From NCBI RefSeq assembly GCF_002879865.1, contig NZ_PNXY01000011.1, forward strand, positions 1 through 64,000: a stretch of DNA of 64,000 bases. The letters run 5' to 3'. The stretch is from Paraburkholderia rhynchosiae. GTDB taxonomy: Bacteria > Pseudomonadota > Gammaproteobacteria > Burkholderiales > Burkholderiaceae. The position numbers were made by a program, and so were the translations under genes. Positions 37,245 through 46,561 of the stretch are shown here, one piece after another. The number at the start of each line of letters is the position of its first letter. Positions within the stretch are counted from its first letter, which is position 1. The notes under the pieces were generated by a model. That model was not told the DNA's origin and did not search any database. It saw only the letters and a program-made list of their open reading frames with translations.

Positions 37245-38129
37245 TCATGTGCCCAAGCGCTCTATCACGAAGTCAATGAAGCTGGTGAGCTTGGGCGTGG
37301 CGCGCCGGTCGCGCGGATAGACGAGATGAACCGGCGCGCCTTCAGGCAGATGCTCTTCCAGCACCGACACCAGTTCTCCATTCGCAATCTCGCGGGCGAG
37401 CAGCGCTTCCGGTTGCAGCACCAAACCGAAACCATGCAATGCGGCCACCTTTAACGCCTGACCGTTGTTCGCGCGAAAACGCCCCGCGCGCAACGGGTTG
37501 TCAGCGGCGCTTTCGCCGCCCAGACGCCAAGTGCCCTCGCGGCCCCAATGTAGAAAGCCGAGGCATTCGTGATGCGCGAGATCCGCGGGCGTGCGCGGAA
37601 TGCCCGCCCGCGCGAGGTATGCCGGCGACGCGCAAGCACGCATGCGGTAGGGCTTCAACGGCCGCGCGACGAAACTCGAATCCGGCAGATGGCCGATGCG
37701 AACCGCGGCATCAAAGCCCTCTTCCACGAGATCGGTCACGCGGTTCGAGAGATCGAGTTCGAGCGTGACGTCGGGCCATGCGGTGAGATAGTCGGTCATC
37801 GCCGGCGAGAACACTTCCACGCCGTAGGTCAGCGGCACCGTCACCTTCAGCACGCCGCGCGGCGCGGCGGCCATTGCCTCGGCGAGCGACTCGGCGTCCT
37901 TCACGTCGGCGAGAATGCGCCTGCACTGCTCGTAATATTGTCGGCCGATCTCGGTCAGGCTTTGACGGCGCGTGGTGCGAGTGAGGAGCCGTGTGCCGAG
38001 CCGCGTTTCCAGCGAACGGATGTGCTTGCCGACCATTGCCGACGAAATCTCGAAGCGTTCGGCCGCCGCCGTCAGGCTGCCCGCCTCCACTACGGCCACG
38101 AAAATCTCCATGCTGACGAATTTATCCAC
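37245..38129 (-). CDS. LysR-family transcriptional regulator
   Basis: 294 aa from a GTG at 38129 (AGGAAA upstream); an ATG at 38111 is possible. HTH: SMEIFVAVVEAGSLTAAAER and SSAMVGKHIRSLETRLGTRL. Effector domain DAAVRIGHLPDSSFVARPL. It diverges from the Spy/CpxP-like gene at 38332 across 202 bp, making that gene a candidate target. Confidence 0.88.
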   Translation of the reverse strand: MDKFVSMEIFVAVVEAGSLTAAAERFEISSAMVGKHIRSLETRLGTRLLTRTTRRQSLTEIGRQYYEQCRRILADVKDAESLAEAMAAAPRGVLKVTVPLTYGVEVFSPAMTDYLTAWPDVTLELDLSNRVTDLVEEGFDAAVRIGHLPDSSFVARPLKPYRMRACASPAYLARAGIPRTPADLAHHECLGFLHWGREGTWRLGGESAADNPLRAGRFRANNGQALKVAALHGFGLVLQPEALLAREIANGELVSVLEEHLPEGAPVHLVYPRDRRATPKLTSFIDFVIERLGT

Positions 38130-38331
38130 CCGCTATTTCCTGTTCGTTTCGGTTGTAAGCGTTTGTCGCACAAGAGCCGCATTGTAGAGATATCGTGATA
38201 CTAATAGCGCCAATGCCGAGGCTGGGCGGCATGCAGCGGGGCGCTACCGCACGTTCCTGCGCTGCGCAAGCGGGCCGCTCGCCGCACGCCTTGTCCAACT
38301 CTCCCAATTCGAACAGACATCAGGAGTTTCG

Positions 38332-38847
38332 ATGAAAAAAGCACTGGTTATGCTGGCCTCCGCAGTGGCGATGAGCGGCGCATTTGCACAAGCTTCCGCA
38401 CCGGCTGCGGCGCCTTCGAGCGCAGCGGCTTCCGCACCCGTTGCCAAGGAAGGCCATGAGCGCAATGTCGAAGACCGCATCGCCTATCTGCATTCGCAAC
38501 TCAAGATCACCTCGGCGCAGGAGCCGCAGTGGAAAGCCTTCGCCGACGTGATGCGCGGCAACGGTCAGACGATGGGCGAGTTGTTCCAGCAACGCCGCGC
38601 CGCCGCGAACGTATCCGCACTCGAGGACATGAAGCAGTACGCCACCATCGCACAGGCGCATGCGGACGGCATGAAGAAGCTGGTCGACGCGTTCGATCCG
38701 CTCTATAACAGCTTCTCACCCGAGCAGAAAAAGCTCGCCGATACGACGTTCCATCAGCCGGGCGGCGTCGATGGCCGGCATCGTCATCATGGCAAGGGCA
38801 AGAGCGGCAAGCCGGCGCCCGCAAGCGACGCGACGGTCAAGCCGTAA
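38332..38847 (+). CDS. Spy/CpxP-family periplasmic protein
   Basis: 171 aa. Signal peptide MKKALVMLASAVAMSGAFAQ with cleavage after AFA. An Ala/Ser/Pro linker is followed by a helical domain with two LTxxQ-like motifs: LKITSAQEPQWKAFADVMRG and FSPEQKKLADTTF. C-terminal His/Lys/Gly-rich tail (GRHRHHGKGKSGK) that might bind metal. Likely a chaperone or envelope-stress or metal-stress sensor accessory. Good ribosome site AGGAG. Confidence 0.82.
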   Translation: MKKALVMLASAVAMSGAFAQASAPAAAPSSAAASAPVAKEGHERNVEDRIAYLHSQLKITSAQEPQWKAFADVMRGNGQTMGELFQQRRAAANVSALEDMKQYATIAQAHADGMKKLVDAFDPLYNSFSPEQKKLADTTFHQPGGVDGRHRHHGKGKSGKPAPASDATVKP

Positions 38848-38850
38848 GGT

Positions 38851-38922
38851 GTCGACTGCGAGGTCGACTGCGGGCTCAACCGTGAGCTCGACTTCAAGGT
38901 TGACTGCAAGATCGACCGCGCG
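38851..38922. repeat. degenerate 12-bp tandem repeat, six units
   Basis: Units gtcgactgcgag, gtcgactgcggg, ctcaaccgtgag, ctcgacttcaag, gttgactgcaag and atcgaccgcgcg begin right after the Spy-like stop codon. The period keeps the reading frame and would code for a Val-Asp-Cys-Glu-like repeat if read through. Confidence 0.75.
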
Positions 38923-39048
38923 CGGTGCGGTTTTCCGCGCCGCGCATCACAAAAGAAGCGCGCCGTAAGATGCGTCTGGCATGATGCAGGTCCGCGATCG
39001 AAGACGCCAAGTCCCGACGACGCCGTGAACCACCCACCTGCCCGCTTC

Positions 39049-39486
39049 ATGAACGACCTCAAAAACCTCGACCTGAGCCAGGACGCCGCCGCCCGCCGCG
39101 TCATCAAAGACGAAACGGTCCACGTCGAATTCGCCGCCATGCAAGGCGAACTGATGAGCCTGGAAGGCCCGAACCGCTATCTGCCAGGCGACGCGCTGAT
39201 CACTGGATCGACAGGCGACCGCTGGGTCGTTTCGCGCGAACGCTTCGACGCCAAATACATTCCCGCCGACGCCGCCCTCACGCATGGCGAGGCCGGCGCT
39301 TATCGCAATCGCCCCGCTGTCGTCCTCGCGAAACAGATGAACGAAGCGTTCTCACTGGCTCGTTCGGCGAACGGCGGCGACCTGCTGCGCGGCGCCGCCG
39401 GCGACTGGATCATGCAGTACGCGCCCGGCGATTATGGAGTCGTGCAGGCCGCGCGCTTTGCGAAGGTCTACCGTCTCGCGGACTGA
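39049..39486 (+). CDS. PGDYG-motif protein
   Basis: 145 aa from ATG 39049 (a GTG at 39025 gives 153 aa; neither has a clear ribosome site). The name-giving motif is near the end, IMQYAPGDYGVVQAARFAKV. A second, diverged copy, NRYLPGDALITGSTGDRWVV, sits in the middle, suggesting an internal duplication. VLAKQMNEAFSLARSANGGD lies between. Function unknown; no signal peptide or membrane segment. Confidence 0.72.
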   Translation: MNDLKNLDLSQDAAARRVIKDETVHVEFAAMQGELMSLEGPNRYLPGDALITGSTGDRWVVSRERFDAKYIPADAALTHGEAGAYRNRPAVVLAKQMNEAFSLARSANGGDLLRGAAGDWIMQYAPGDYGVVQAARFAKVYRLAD

Positions 39487-39492
39487 ACGCCG

Positions 39493-39858
39493 TCACGCAA
39501 ACTCGTCGCCGAGGTCCACCGTGACCTCACGCGGCACCGCTTCGCCGTTCGCGTACTGTTCCTCGAGCGAGCCGATGCTCGCTTCCACATACGCGCGCAG
39601 CACCGCGAAGCTGCGGCCACGCGACCGCGCGGGCAACGCCCGATAGCGAGCGAGCGCCGTGGGCGCAATCTCCACCGTCATCAAGATGCGCCGTGCGGCC
39701 GCGCCGAAGCGCATCGCTACCCAGTGAATCGTCAGCGTCGGCGTGCCGTCTTCGGCCGCTCGCTGGATGAACTGCGTCTGCTCGGGAAAGAGATCGCTGA
39801 TAACGCGCGCGAATTCCTCGAACTCGGGATTCGCGCAGTCGTATTGGTAAGCTTCCAT
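39493..39858 (-). CDS. DUF3022-like protein
   Basis: 121 aa. Starts MEAYQYDCANPEFEEFARVI; central TLTIHWVAMRFGAAARRILM; ends SFAVLRAYVEASIGSLEEQY then a short acidic tail. Soluble, unknown function; the family as I recall it is confined to Burkholderia relatives. It converges with the PGDYG gene (6 bp apart). Confidence 0.65.
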   Translation of the reverse strand: MEAYQYDCANPEFEEFARVISDLFPEQTQFIQRAAEDGTPTLTIHWVAMRFGAAARRILMTVEIAPTALARYRALPARSRGRSFAVLRAYVEASIGSLEEQYANGEAVPREVTVDLGDEFA

Positions 39859-39951
39859 GGATACGCCGAAAGATAGGCCAAAGGGTTTGCAACAGCGGTG
39901 GCAGACCGCCGAGTCATCAACAACAGCGAATGCGCTAGCGACGCAACCGCG

Positions 39952-40806
39952 TCATGCGGTCGGCGCCGGAACGGACGGACGCCTGAACGCTTTGAACAGC
40001 AGCCCGATGACGACAACCGCTCCCAGCGCATAGACAGCGTCGACGGCCGCGAGCGGCACGAGCTGCGCCTGGAACAACGCGGCGGGCACGTCCACCAGCG
40101 CATGCAACCCGATGGCGAGCGGCAGGATGCCGCGCCAGCCGGCCCGCAAACCGCGCCACATCAGCACCGACAAACCGATCTGGAACACGAGCGCCGCCAC
40201 GCGTTCGAGCGCGAAAATGCCGGCCGTCTGCGGCGTCAGATTGGCGAGTATCAGATGGATGCGCATCACCGATTCGCTCGGCAGATTGCTCAGATAGCCG
40301 TCGAGCTGACCGCGGTTTTCGAACACCGCGAACAGAATCCACTGGACCTGCACGAGCACGCCGACGAGCCACGCTTCAGCGCCGCCATGGCCGAGGCCGT
40401 AAGTGAGCGCAGTGCCGTCATCGGTACGCGGCGCGTGTGACGTTGAAGCCGCCGTCGTCGCCGTCGCGGCCTTTGCTGCGTTTGCCGCCGCGCGTTTGAT
40501 CAGCAGACGCATGCCGATGAAGCGCCCCACTTCCTCGCAGATGCCCGCCGCCATCGCACCATACACGACGAAGGCGAGCGGATTGGAGAGGAAGGTGGCC
40601 GTCGCCTCGTTCCGATGCAGCACGTAGTCGTTCAGCGCGCGCTCGATCACCATTGCGAACAGCGCGAACACGGCGATGCCGACGATCGCGTCGCGCGGCT
40701 TCAGCGCAAGCGGCCGGCGCAGGCGGCGGTAGATGAGAAACGGCAAAGCGGCGACCAGCAGCGTCGCGAGGGCGAGGCTAGACAGGGTAAGCGGTGCAAC
40801 AACCAT
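39952..40806 (-). CDS. YhfC-type glutamic intramembrane protease (CPBP-like)
   Basis: 284 aa, multi-pass. Active-site candidates: AGICEEVGRFIGMRLLIKR with the EExxR motif (E91, E92, R95), YGLGHGGAEAWLVG, and HALVDVPAALFQ near the C-terminus, which supplies His and Asp. An Ala/Thr-rich insert (residues about 106-125) separates the first two. Inner membrane; substrates unknown. Confidence 0.8.
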   Translation of the reverse strand: MVVAPLTLSSLALATLLVAALPFLIYRRLRRPLALKPRDAIVGIAVFALFAMVIERALNDYVLHRNEATATFLSNPLAFVVYGAMAAGICEEVGRFIGMRLLIKRAAANAAKAATATTAASTSHAPRTDDGTALTYGLGHGGAEAWLVGVLVQVQWILFAVFENRGQLDGYLSNLPSESVMRIHLILANLTPQTAGIFALERVAALVFQIGLSVLMWRGLRAGWRGILPLAIGLHALVDVPAALFQAQLVPLAAVDAVYALGAVVVIGLLFKAFRRPSVPAPTA

Positions 40807-40911
40807 GAGTTTCCTTGCGATGACCGGCGCGCACCCGCTGCGCGCCGCAGCCCGAATGATCGCAGATCGGCGCTAGGTCGGCTCGAAAGCAGCGTGCAGT
40901 CGCTCTGCAAA

Positions 40912-41994
40912 TCAGCGGGAGGTCGACGCGCGGACGATCAATTCGCCCGGCAGCAGACAGTCGCGCGCGGTGGTCTGAACGCCTTCGATGCGCTCATACA
41001 GGAACTCGACCGCGCGGTAGCCGATCTCGTAGGTGGGCTGGCGGATCGTCGTGATGCCGGTCAGTTCGGCCCACTCGGGATCGTCGAAGGAAAGCAGCGC
41101 GACGCGTGCCTGCCAGTCGGCGCCGTAACGTGCTTTGAGATGTAACGCGAGACGCAGCGCGACAGGCGCGTTCGCCGCGAACACGGCGACGCGCGCGGCG
41201 TTGCCAACGGTACCTGCATGGCTGTTGGCGGCATCGATCGCGCGGTCAAGCTCAGCGAGGCTGCGCTCTGTCTGCAACGGATCGGCGAGATTCAGCACGA
41301 GGGTATGGCCTTGTGCATCCTTTACACCCGCAGCAGGCTGCGTACTCATCACCTCGCGGAACGCCGCCTCGCGCAACCGCCGCGAACTGACCTGCTCGAA
41401 CGGCTGCACGACGAACCAGATCTCGCGAAAGCCGCCATCGAGCAGATGCCGCGTGCCGAGCTCGGCCGCCGCCCGGTTGTCGAGCCCGACGATATCGGCG
41501 ACGAGCCCCTCGACCGAACGGTCGACCAGCACCGCGGGAATCCCGCCGCTGCCCACCGGCCGCAGCGTTTCCTCGCGCACACCGAGCGCGTTCACAATCA
41601 CGCCTTCCACGCGATACGTGGTGAGCAGTTGCAGATAGCGCCGCTCCATTTCGACTTCGTTGGCCGCGTGGCAGATCAGCGGCATCAGACCCAGCGCGTG
41701 GCACGCGGCTTCGACACCTTGCAGCACTTCCACGCTATAGGGATTGGTGAGGTCGGCGAGCAGCATGCCGATCAGCCGGTTGCGGCCACGCTTCAGACCG
41801 CGCGCCATCTGGTTGGGCTGATAGTCGAGCCGTTGGATAGCGGCCTCGATCCGCGCGCGCAACTCCGGCGACAACGCGCTCGTCTCGCCATTCAGATAGC
41901 GCGAAATACTAGTCTTGCCGGTGCCGGCTTCGCGCGCGACGTCGGTGATCGTCGCGCGGCGCGGCGTGGTTTGGGATGTCGAAGTCGTACTCAT
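40912..41994 (-). CDS. ptxS: LacI-family repressor, PtxS-like, of the 2-ketogluconate operon
   Basis: 360 aa. HTH: RRATITDVAREAGTGKTSIS and RYLNGETSALSPELRARIEA. Effector domain ADLTNPYSVEVLQGVEAACH. Last gene of the kgu cluster; in Pseudomonas, PtxS is encoded with kguEKTD and binds 2-ketogluconate. The perfect palindrome at 46562-46577, ahead of kguE, resembles the PtxS site. ATG 41994 overlaps no gene and has a weak ribosome site; a longer frame to 42069 overlaps kguD and lacks conserved residues. Confidence 0.85.
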   Translation of the reverse strand: MSTTSTSQTTPRRATITDVAREAGTGKTSISRYLNGETSALSPELRARIEAAIQRLDYQPNQMARGLKRGRNRLIGMLLADLTNPYSVEVLQGVEAACHALGLMPLICHAANEVEMERRYLQLLTTYRVEGVIVNALGVREETLRPVGSGGIPAVLVDRSVEGLVADIVGLDNRAAAELGTRHLLDGGFREIWFVVQPFEQVSSRRLREAAFREVMSTQPAAGVKDAQGHTLVLNLADPLQTERSLAELDRAIDAANSHAGTVGNAARVAVFAANAPVALRLALHLKARYGADWQARVALLSFDDPEWAELTGITTIRQPTYEIGYRAVEFLYERIEGVQTTARDCLLPGELIVRASTSR

Positions 41995-42028
41995 CGGTTT
42001 TGCATTGCACGCTTCATCACAACGCTCC

Positions 42029-42994
42029 TCACCGTACCAGCACTTCACGATTGACGACGTTGGTCGCAAGCGTGCCCTCGAGCGCGGCGATCAGGTTTTC
42101 CGCGGCGTTGCGCGCCATCGCATGACGCGTCTCGTGCGTCGCCGAACCGATGTGCGGCAACGCGACGACGTTCGCCATCTTCAGAAATGGCGAGTCCGCG
42201 GGCAGTGGTTCCGTTTCGAACACGTCGAGAGCCGCGCCGTGGATCGTGCCGTTTTGCAGCGCTTCGATGAGCGCCTGTTCGTCGACGGTCGCGCCGCGCG
42301 ATGCATTGATCAGGATCGCGCTTTTCTTCATCGACCTGAGTTCCGCCGCGCCGATCATGTGTTTCGTCTCCGACGTGAGCGGCACTTGCAGACAAACGAA
42401 GTCGGCATTGGCGAGCAGTTCCGGCAACTCGACGCGGCGCGCGCCGTAAGCCTCTTCGGCCTCGCGGTTCGCGCTGCGGTTCGTATAGAGCACCTTCATG
42501 TTGAAGCCGAGCGCCGCACGCCGCGCGACCGCGCCGCCAATGCGCCCCAAGCCGACGATGCCGAGCGTCTTGCCCTGCACGTCCACGCCGAATTGCGCAG
42601 TCCCGATGCTGTGTTGCCACTGCCCCGCCTTCACCCAATCGGCGAGTTCGACGACCCGGCGCGCGGACGCGAGGATCAGCGCGAACACGGTGTCGGCGGT
42701 GGATTCCGTCAACACGTCGGGCGTGTGCGCGAGCACGATGCCGCGCCGCGTGAGATCGGCGACGTCGAACTGGTCGAAGCCGACGGAGATGGTCGAGAGC
42801 GCCTTGAGCCGCGTCGCGCCTTCGAGCATGGACGGCGTGATCCTGACGCTAGAACCGATGCCGCCATCCGCGTCGCGCAATGCGGCGACGAACGTATCGT
42901 GCTGCGTGGGATCCACTTGCACAACTTGCACGTGCTGTTGCAGATACGACAGCACATCTGCAGGCAGCGGCTTCCAGGCGACGATTTTCTTCAT
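42029..42994 (-). CDS. kguD: 2-ketogluconate (6-phosphate) reductase, D-isomer 2-hydroxyacid dehydrogenase family
   Basis: 321 aa. NAD(P)-binding LGIVGLGRIGGAVARRAAL. Catalytic residues: Arg in INASRGATVDEQAL, Glu in DVFETEPLP, and His in LPHIGSATHETR. The kgu context suggests reduction of 2-keto-6-phosphogluconate to 6-phosphogluconate; the same protein type (GhrB/TkrA) also reduces 2-ketogluconate and glyoxylate. 4 bp from the kguT stop. Confidence 0.87.
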   Translation of the reverse strand: MKKIVAWKPLPADVLSYLQQHVQVVQVDPTQHDTFVAALRDADGGIGSSVRITPSMLEGATRLKALSTISVGFDQFDVADLTRRGIVLAHTPDVLTESTADTVFALILASARRVVELADWVKAGQWQHSIGTAQFGVDVQGKTLGIVGLGRIGGAVARRAALGFNMKVLYTNRSANREAEEAYGARRVELPELLANADFVCLQVPLTSETKHMIGAAELRSMKKSAILINASRGATVDEQALIEALQNGTIHGAALDVFETEPLPADSPFLKMANVVALPHIGSATHETRHAMARNAAENLIAALEGTLATNVVNREVLVR

Positions 42995-42998
42995 CGGC

Positions 42999-44288
42999 TT
43001 ATTTTCCTTGCAACGGTGTAGCGAGTTTGTGCCGTGGCTGTGCCGCCTGCTGTTGCGGTTTGACGATCAGCGTCAAGATCACGGCGGCGATCAGCGCCAC
43101 GCTCATGAACGCATACGATGCCGCGGGCGTTCCAGTCGCGCCGTTCAGATAGCCAACCACATACGAGCCGACGAACGAACCGAGCGCGCCCATGCTGTTG
43201 ATCAACGCCATCGCTCCGCCGGCGACGTTCTTCGGCAGCAGTTCCGGCACGATCGCGAAGAACGGGCCATACGGCGCGTACATCGCGGCGCCTGCAATCA
43301 CGAGCAGCGCATACGAGAGCCAGAAATGCGTGGAGCCGAGCGCATACGACGCCGCGAACGCAAGCGCTCCGATCAGCAGGAACGGCCAGACGAACACTTT
43401 GCGGCGGTTGAGTTTATCCGATGCCCATGACGCCGCAAGCATCGCGATGGTCGCGGCGAGGTACGGCAGCGCCGACAGCCAGCCGGTTTCGACCATGCCG
43501 AACGTCGAACCGTTCTTCAGGATCGACGGCAGCCACAGCACGAAACCATAGACGCCGATGCTCCAGCAGAAATACTGCGCGCACAGCCTGATCACAGCCG
43601 ACGAGCGGAACGCCTCGCTGTAATTGCGCACCGGCTTGATCGCGGCCTGTTCGACGCGCAGCGTTTCGGCAAGATCGTCCTTCTGCTGCTGGGTGAGCCA
43701 TGAAACCTGCTGCGGCTTGTCCCGCACGATGAACCACCAGCACACGGCCCACAGAATCGCGGGAACGCCTTCGGCGATGAACATGTTGCGCCAGCCGAAC
43801 GAATGCACGAGATAGCCGGACACGACCGACATCCACAGCACCGTGACCGGATTGCCGAGAATGAGAAACGTGTTGGCACGCGAACGCTCGCTCTTCGTGA
43901 ACCAGTTGCTGATGAAGATCAGCATGGCGGGCATCACCGCCGCTTCGACCACGCCGAGCACGAAGCGGATCACCATGAGCGACGGAATATTGCTGACCAG
44001 GCCGGTCAGCGCTGCGCAACCGCCCCACAGAACCAGGCTCCAGAAGACGAGCTTCTTGACGCTGCGGCGTTCGGCGTAGATGGCGCCCGGAATCTGGAAG
44101 AAGAAATAGCCGAGGAAGAACAGCGCGCCGATCAGCGACGAGAGTCCTTTGCTGATGCCGAGATCCTGGTTGATGCCGGCCGCCGCCGCGAAACCGTAGT
44201 TGGCGCGGTCGAGATAAGCGAGGCTGTAGGTGATGAATACGATCGGCATGATCGTCCACCAACGGCGAATCGCAAGCGATGAAGTCAT
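42999..44288 (-). CDS. kguT: 2-ketogluconate transporter (MFS, anion:cation symporter family)
   Basis: 429 aa, 12 helices. RRWWTIMPIVFITYSLAYLD RANYGFA is the ACS-family start (RANYG), then GYFFFQIPGAIYAERRSVKK and GVVEAAVMPAMLIFISNWFT. Genes for a matching kinase and reductase on both sides point to 2-ketogluconate. AAAGGAG is upstream of the ATG. Upstream lies a 242-bp gap with a 10-bp tandem repeat. Confidence 0.87.
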   Translation of the reverse strand: MTSSLAIRRWWTIMPIVFITYSLAYLDRANYGFAAAAGINQDLGISKGLSSLIGALFFLGYFFFQIPGAIYAERRSVKKLVFWSLVLWGGCAALTGLVSNIPSLMVIRFVLGVVEAAVMPAMLIFISNWFTKSERSRANTFLILGNPVTVLWMSVVSGYLVHSFGWRNMFIAEGVPAILWAVCWWFIVRDKPQQVSWLTQQQKDDLAETLRVEQAAIKPVRNYSEAFRSSAVIRLCAQYFCWSIGVYGFVLWLPSILKNGSTFGMVETGWLSALPYLAATIAMLAASWASDKLNRRKVFVWPFLLIGALAFAASYALGSTHFWLSYALLVIAGAAMYAPYGPFFAIVPELLPKNVAGGAMALINSMGALGSFVGSYVVGYLNGATGTPAASYAFMSVALIAAVILTLIVKPQQQAAQPRHKLATPLQGK

Positions 44289-44440
44289 GGGGTGTCTCCT
44301 TTACGGCTTCCCGAAACAATGATGAACGGAGGTTTGCGGCGCGTTTCAGGCGCTCTTGCTGTTATCGATGCGACCTGGCTTCCCGGCTCTGATGCGAGCA
44401 GTCGTGGTTGGCCAGGCCGCGTGAGCGGATATGTGCGCAC

Positions 44441-44510
44441 CCACACGGGCACGCACAGGCACGCACAGGCACGCACAGGCACACACGGATACGCGCGGAT
44501 TCACGCAGGT
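44441..44510. repeat. 10-bp tandem repeat between kguK and kguT
   Basis: Three perfect copies of acgcacaggc (44451, 44461, 44471), flanked by imperfect ones: ccacacgggc (44441), acacacggat (44481), acgcgcggat (44491), tcacgcaggt (44501). About seven units in a GC-rich non-coding spacer inside the operon. Confidence 0.85.
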
Positions 44511-44530
44511 CCGCGTCCGGTACGCGCGAC

Positions 44531-45514
44531 TCAGGCCGCGTGTGCGATGCGGGGTAAGTCGCCGCGTTCGAGCGCGTCGAGTTCGGCGCGGCTCGGCAGC
44601 CCTTCCGAATCGCCGATCACCTGAATCGCCAGCGCGCCGATGCGGTTGCCGCGCGCCACCGCTTGCGGCAGCGTCTTTCCTTCGAGCAACGCGCTGACCA
44701 CGCCGACGGCGAATCCATCGCCCGCGCCCACTGTGTCGACGACCTTCGCGACCGGCTGGCCGGCGATCACGGCGGCCTCGCCGGCGGTGCGGAAGTACGC
44801 GCCTTGTGCGCCGAGCTTGACGATCACGCCACGCGCGCCCCGCTCCAGATAGAACTTCGCGATGTCGTCGGGCTGCGTGTAGCCGGTCAGAATCTCACCC
44901 TCGCCGATGCCGGGCAGCACCCAGTCGGCGAGCGCGGCCAATGCGTTCAGACCTTCGACCATCGCGGCGCGCGACGGCCACAGCGTCGGGCGCAGGTTCG
45001 GATCGAACGAGATGGTTCTTCCGGCTGCGCGCATCTCACGTGCCAGATGGAAGGCGAGCTCACGCGAGCTTGCCGAGATAGCAGGGGCCACGCCCGTCAG
45101 ATGCAGATGACGCGCCGGCAGCACATAATCCGCCAAGTAATCGGCAACCGACAGATGACTCGCCGCTGAGCCTCGGCGGAAATACTCGACTGCCGGATCG
45201 CTGCCGTCGTCGTTCTTCGACTTCAACTGGAAACCGGTCGGATAGCGCTCGTCGGTGCTCACGCAGCGCTGGTCGATGCCCTCTTTCGTCAGCGTGTCGC
45301 GCACGTACTGGCCGAACGAATCGTTACCGACGCGGCTCATCCAGCCAACTTTGAAGCCGAGCCGGGCAAGGCCGATCGCCACATTCAGGTCGGCGCCCGC
45401 AATGCGTTTCGTGAACTGGCCGACGCTGGCGAGCGCGCCGGTTTCAGCGGCCACGAACATGGCCATCGCTTCGCCGTAGGTGATGACGTCGAGTGCTGCG
45501 TCTAAGTTAGTCAT
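44531..45514 (-). CDS. kguK: 2-ketogluconate kinase (PfkB family)
   Basis: 327 aa. ITYGEAMAMFVAAETGALAS is the KguK/KDG-kinase-like N-terminus; GADLNVAIGLARLGFKVGWM is the PfkB signature 1 region; VVDTVGAGDGFAVGVVSALL is signature 2 with the catalytic Asp. Makes 6-phospho-2-ketogluconate. AGGAG sits 6 nt before the ATG. The 238-bp gap to kguE (45515-45752) has no gene. Confidence 0.88.
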   Translation of the reverse strand: MTNLDAALDVITYGEAMAMFVAAETGALASVGQFTKRIAGADLNVAIGLARLGFKVGWMSRVGNDSFGQYVRDTLTKEGIDQRCVSTDERYPTGFQLKSKNDDGSDPAVEYFRRGSAASHLSVADYLADYVLPARHLHLTGVAPAISASSRELAFHLAREMRAAGRTISFDPNLRPTLWPSRAAMVEGLNALAALADWVLPGIGEGEILTGYTQPDDIAKFYLERGARGVIVKLGAQGAYFRTAGEAAVIAGQPVAKVVDTVGAGDGFAVGVVSALLEGKTLPQAVARGNRIGALAIQVIGDSEGLPSRAELDALERGDLPRIAHAA

Positions 45515-45752
45515 GCTTTGCTCCTGCGTGTGCGTCGTGGCTTGCCGGTGTTTTGTCTTGCGGTTTGGTGGTTTGGGCATGGGCGGTTTTGGCTTGCCAG
45601 CTAGCATGTGCGGGTTTGCGCTTGCGTGGTTTGCGCTCCGCAGTCGCCAGCGCCGGTTCGTATTTGCCGCATTTGCAGCTTTCTGGCTTCCGCCCGATTC
45701 GCTCGCGCCCGCGCACTATGTTTGCAACTTCTCTCTCGGGTCCCGCGCGTCG

Positions 45753-46526
45753 CTACGCGGCGGCCAGCCATGCGACGCGGTGCGCCGCGTCCTCGTCGAT
45801 ACGCGCCGTATCGAGCGGAAATTCGATGCCGCGCGGCACATGGCGCGGCAGTTTGTCCAGCACGGCGGCGAAGCGCGGATCGTCGGTGGCCGGCGCGGCC
45901 GCGAAGCGCCGCGCGCCCTCGCCGACCGCGACCTTGCAATGCACATACTCGACATGCGCCGCCAACGCCGCGGCGGCGTCGAGCGGCGCCACGCCGCACC
46001 ATGCCCAGTTGCCGATATCGAAGGTCATGCCGAGCACGTTCGCGCAGCCTTCGCGCTTTAACGCATCGAACAGGCCGACGAATTGCGCCAGTGAACCCCC
46101 GCGCGCCAGTTGCCCGTTTTCGACGACGAGCCGTACGCTCGCGCCCCGCATGTGCGTGGCAATCGCCTCGCCGTACGCATGATGAGCAAACGCGCCGAGC
46201 TGCAGCTTTACGAAGCGCGCGCCGAGCGCCGTCGCCTGGTCGAGCGCGAGGCTCAGCGCTGCGGCGTCGAGTTGGCCGTCTGCCGCGTACAGTGACGCCG
46301 GCGTCGAATACACGGACCACAAACCCAGTTCCGCGATCTGCTTGCCCAGTGCCCGAAGGCGCTGCAAGGCGGCGTCAGCTTCATAGCCGAATAACTCGCG
46401 ACGCACCTCGAAACCGGCCGCCCCGGCCCGCCGGCTGGCTTCCGCCCACTTCCGATGGCCCGCCGTGCGCACCGGGTCGGCGCCAAAAGCGCTCGCGACA
46501 ATCGCTACTTCCACTGTGTTCGTCAT
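45753..46526 (-). CDS. kguE: sugar phosphate isomerase/epimerase-like protein of the 2-ketogluconate operon
   Basis: 257 aa TIM barrel of the xylose-isomerase-like type: VEVAIVASAFGADPVRTAGH, FVKLQLGAFAHHAYGEA, RLVVENGQLARGGSLAQFVG and GMTFDIGNWAWCGVAPLD, containing the metal-binding Glu, Asp and His candidates. KguE's exact reaction is not established. First gene of the operon; operator 36 nt upstream of its ATG. Confidence 0.85.
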   Translation of the reverse strand: MTNTVEVAIVASAFGADPVRTAGHRKWAEASRRAGAAGFEVRRELFGYEADAALQRLRALGKQIAELGLWSVYSTPASLYAADGQLDAAALSLALDQATALGARFVKLQLGAFAHHAYGEAIATHMRGASVRLVVENGQLARGGSLAQFVGLFDALKREGCANVLGMTFDIGNWAWCGVAPLDAAAALAAHVEYVHCKVAVGEGARRFAAAPATDDPRFAAVLDKLPRHVPRGIEFPLDTARIDEDAAHRVAWLAAA

Positions 46527-46561
46527 ATCGTCACCAGCCGATTTTTCGAGCGCCTAGGCGC

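Noticed and set aside
44441-44510. CRISPR-like direct repeats
   Set aside because: Units are 10 bp and contiguous with no spacers; a tandem repeat, not a CRISPR array.
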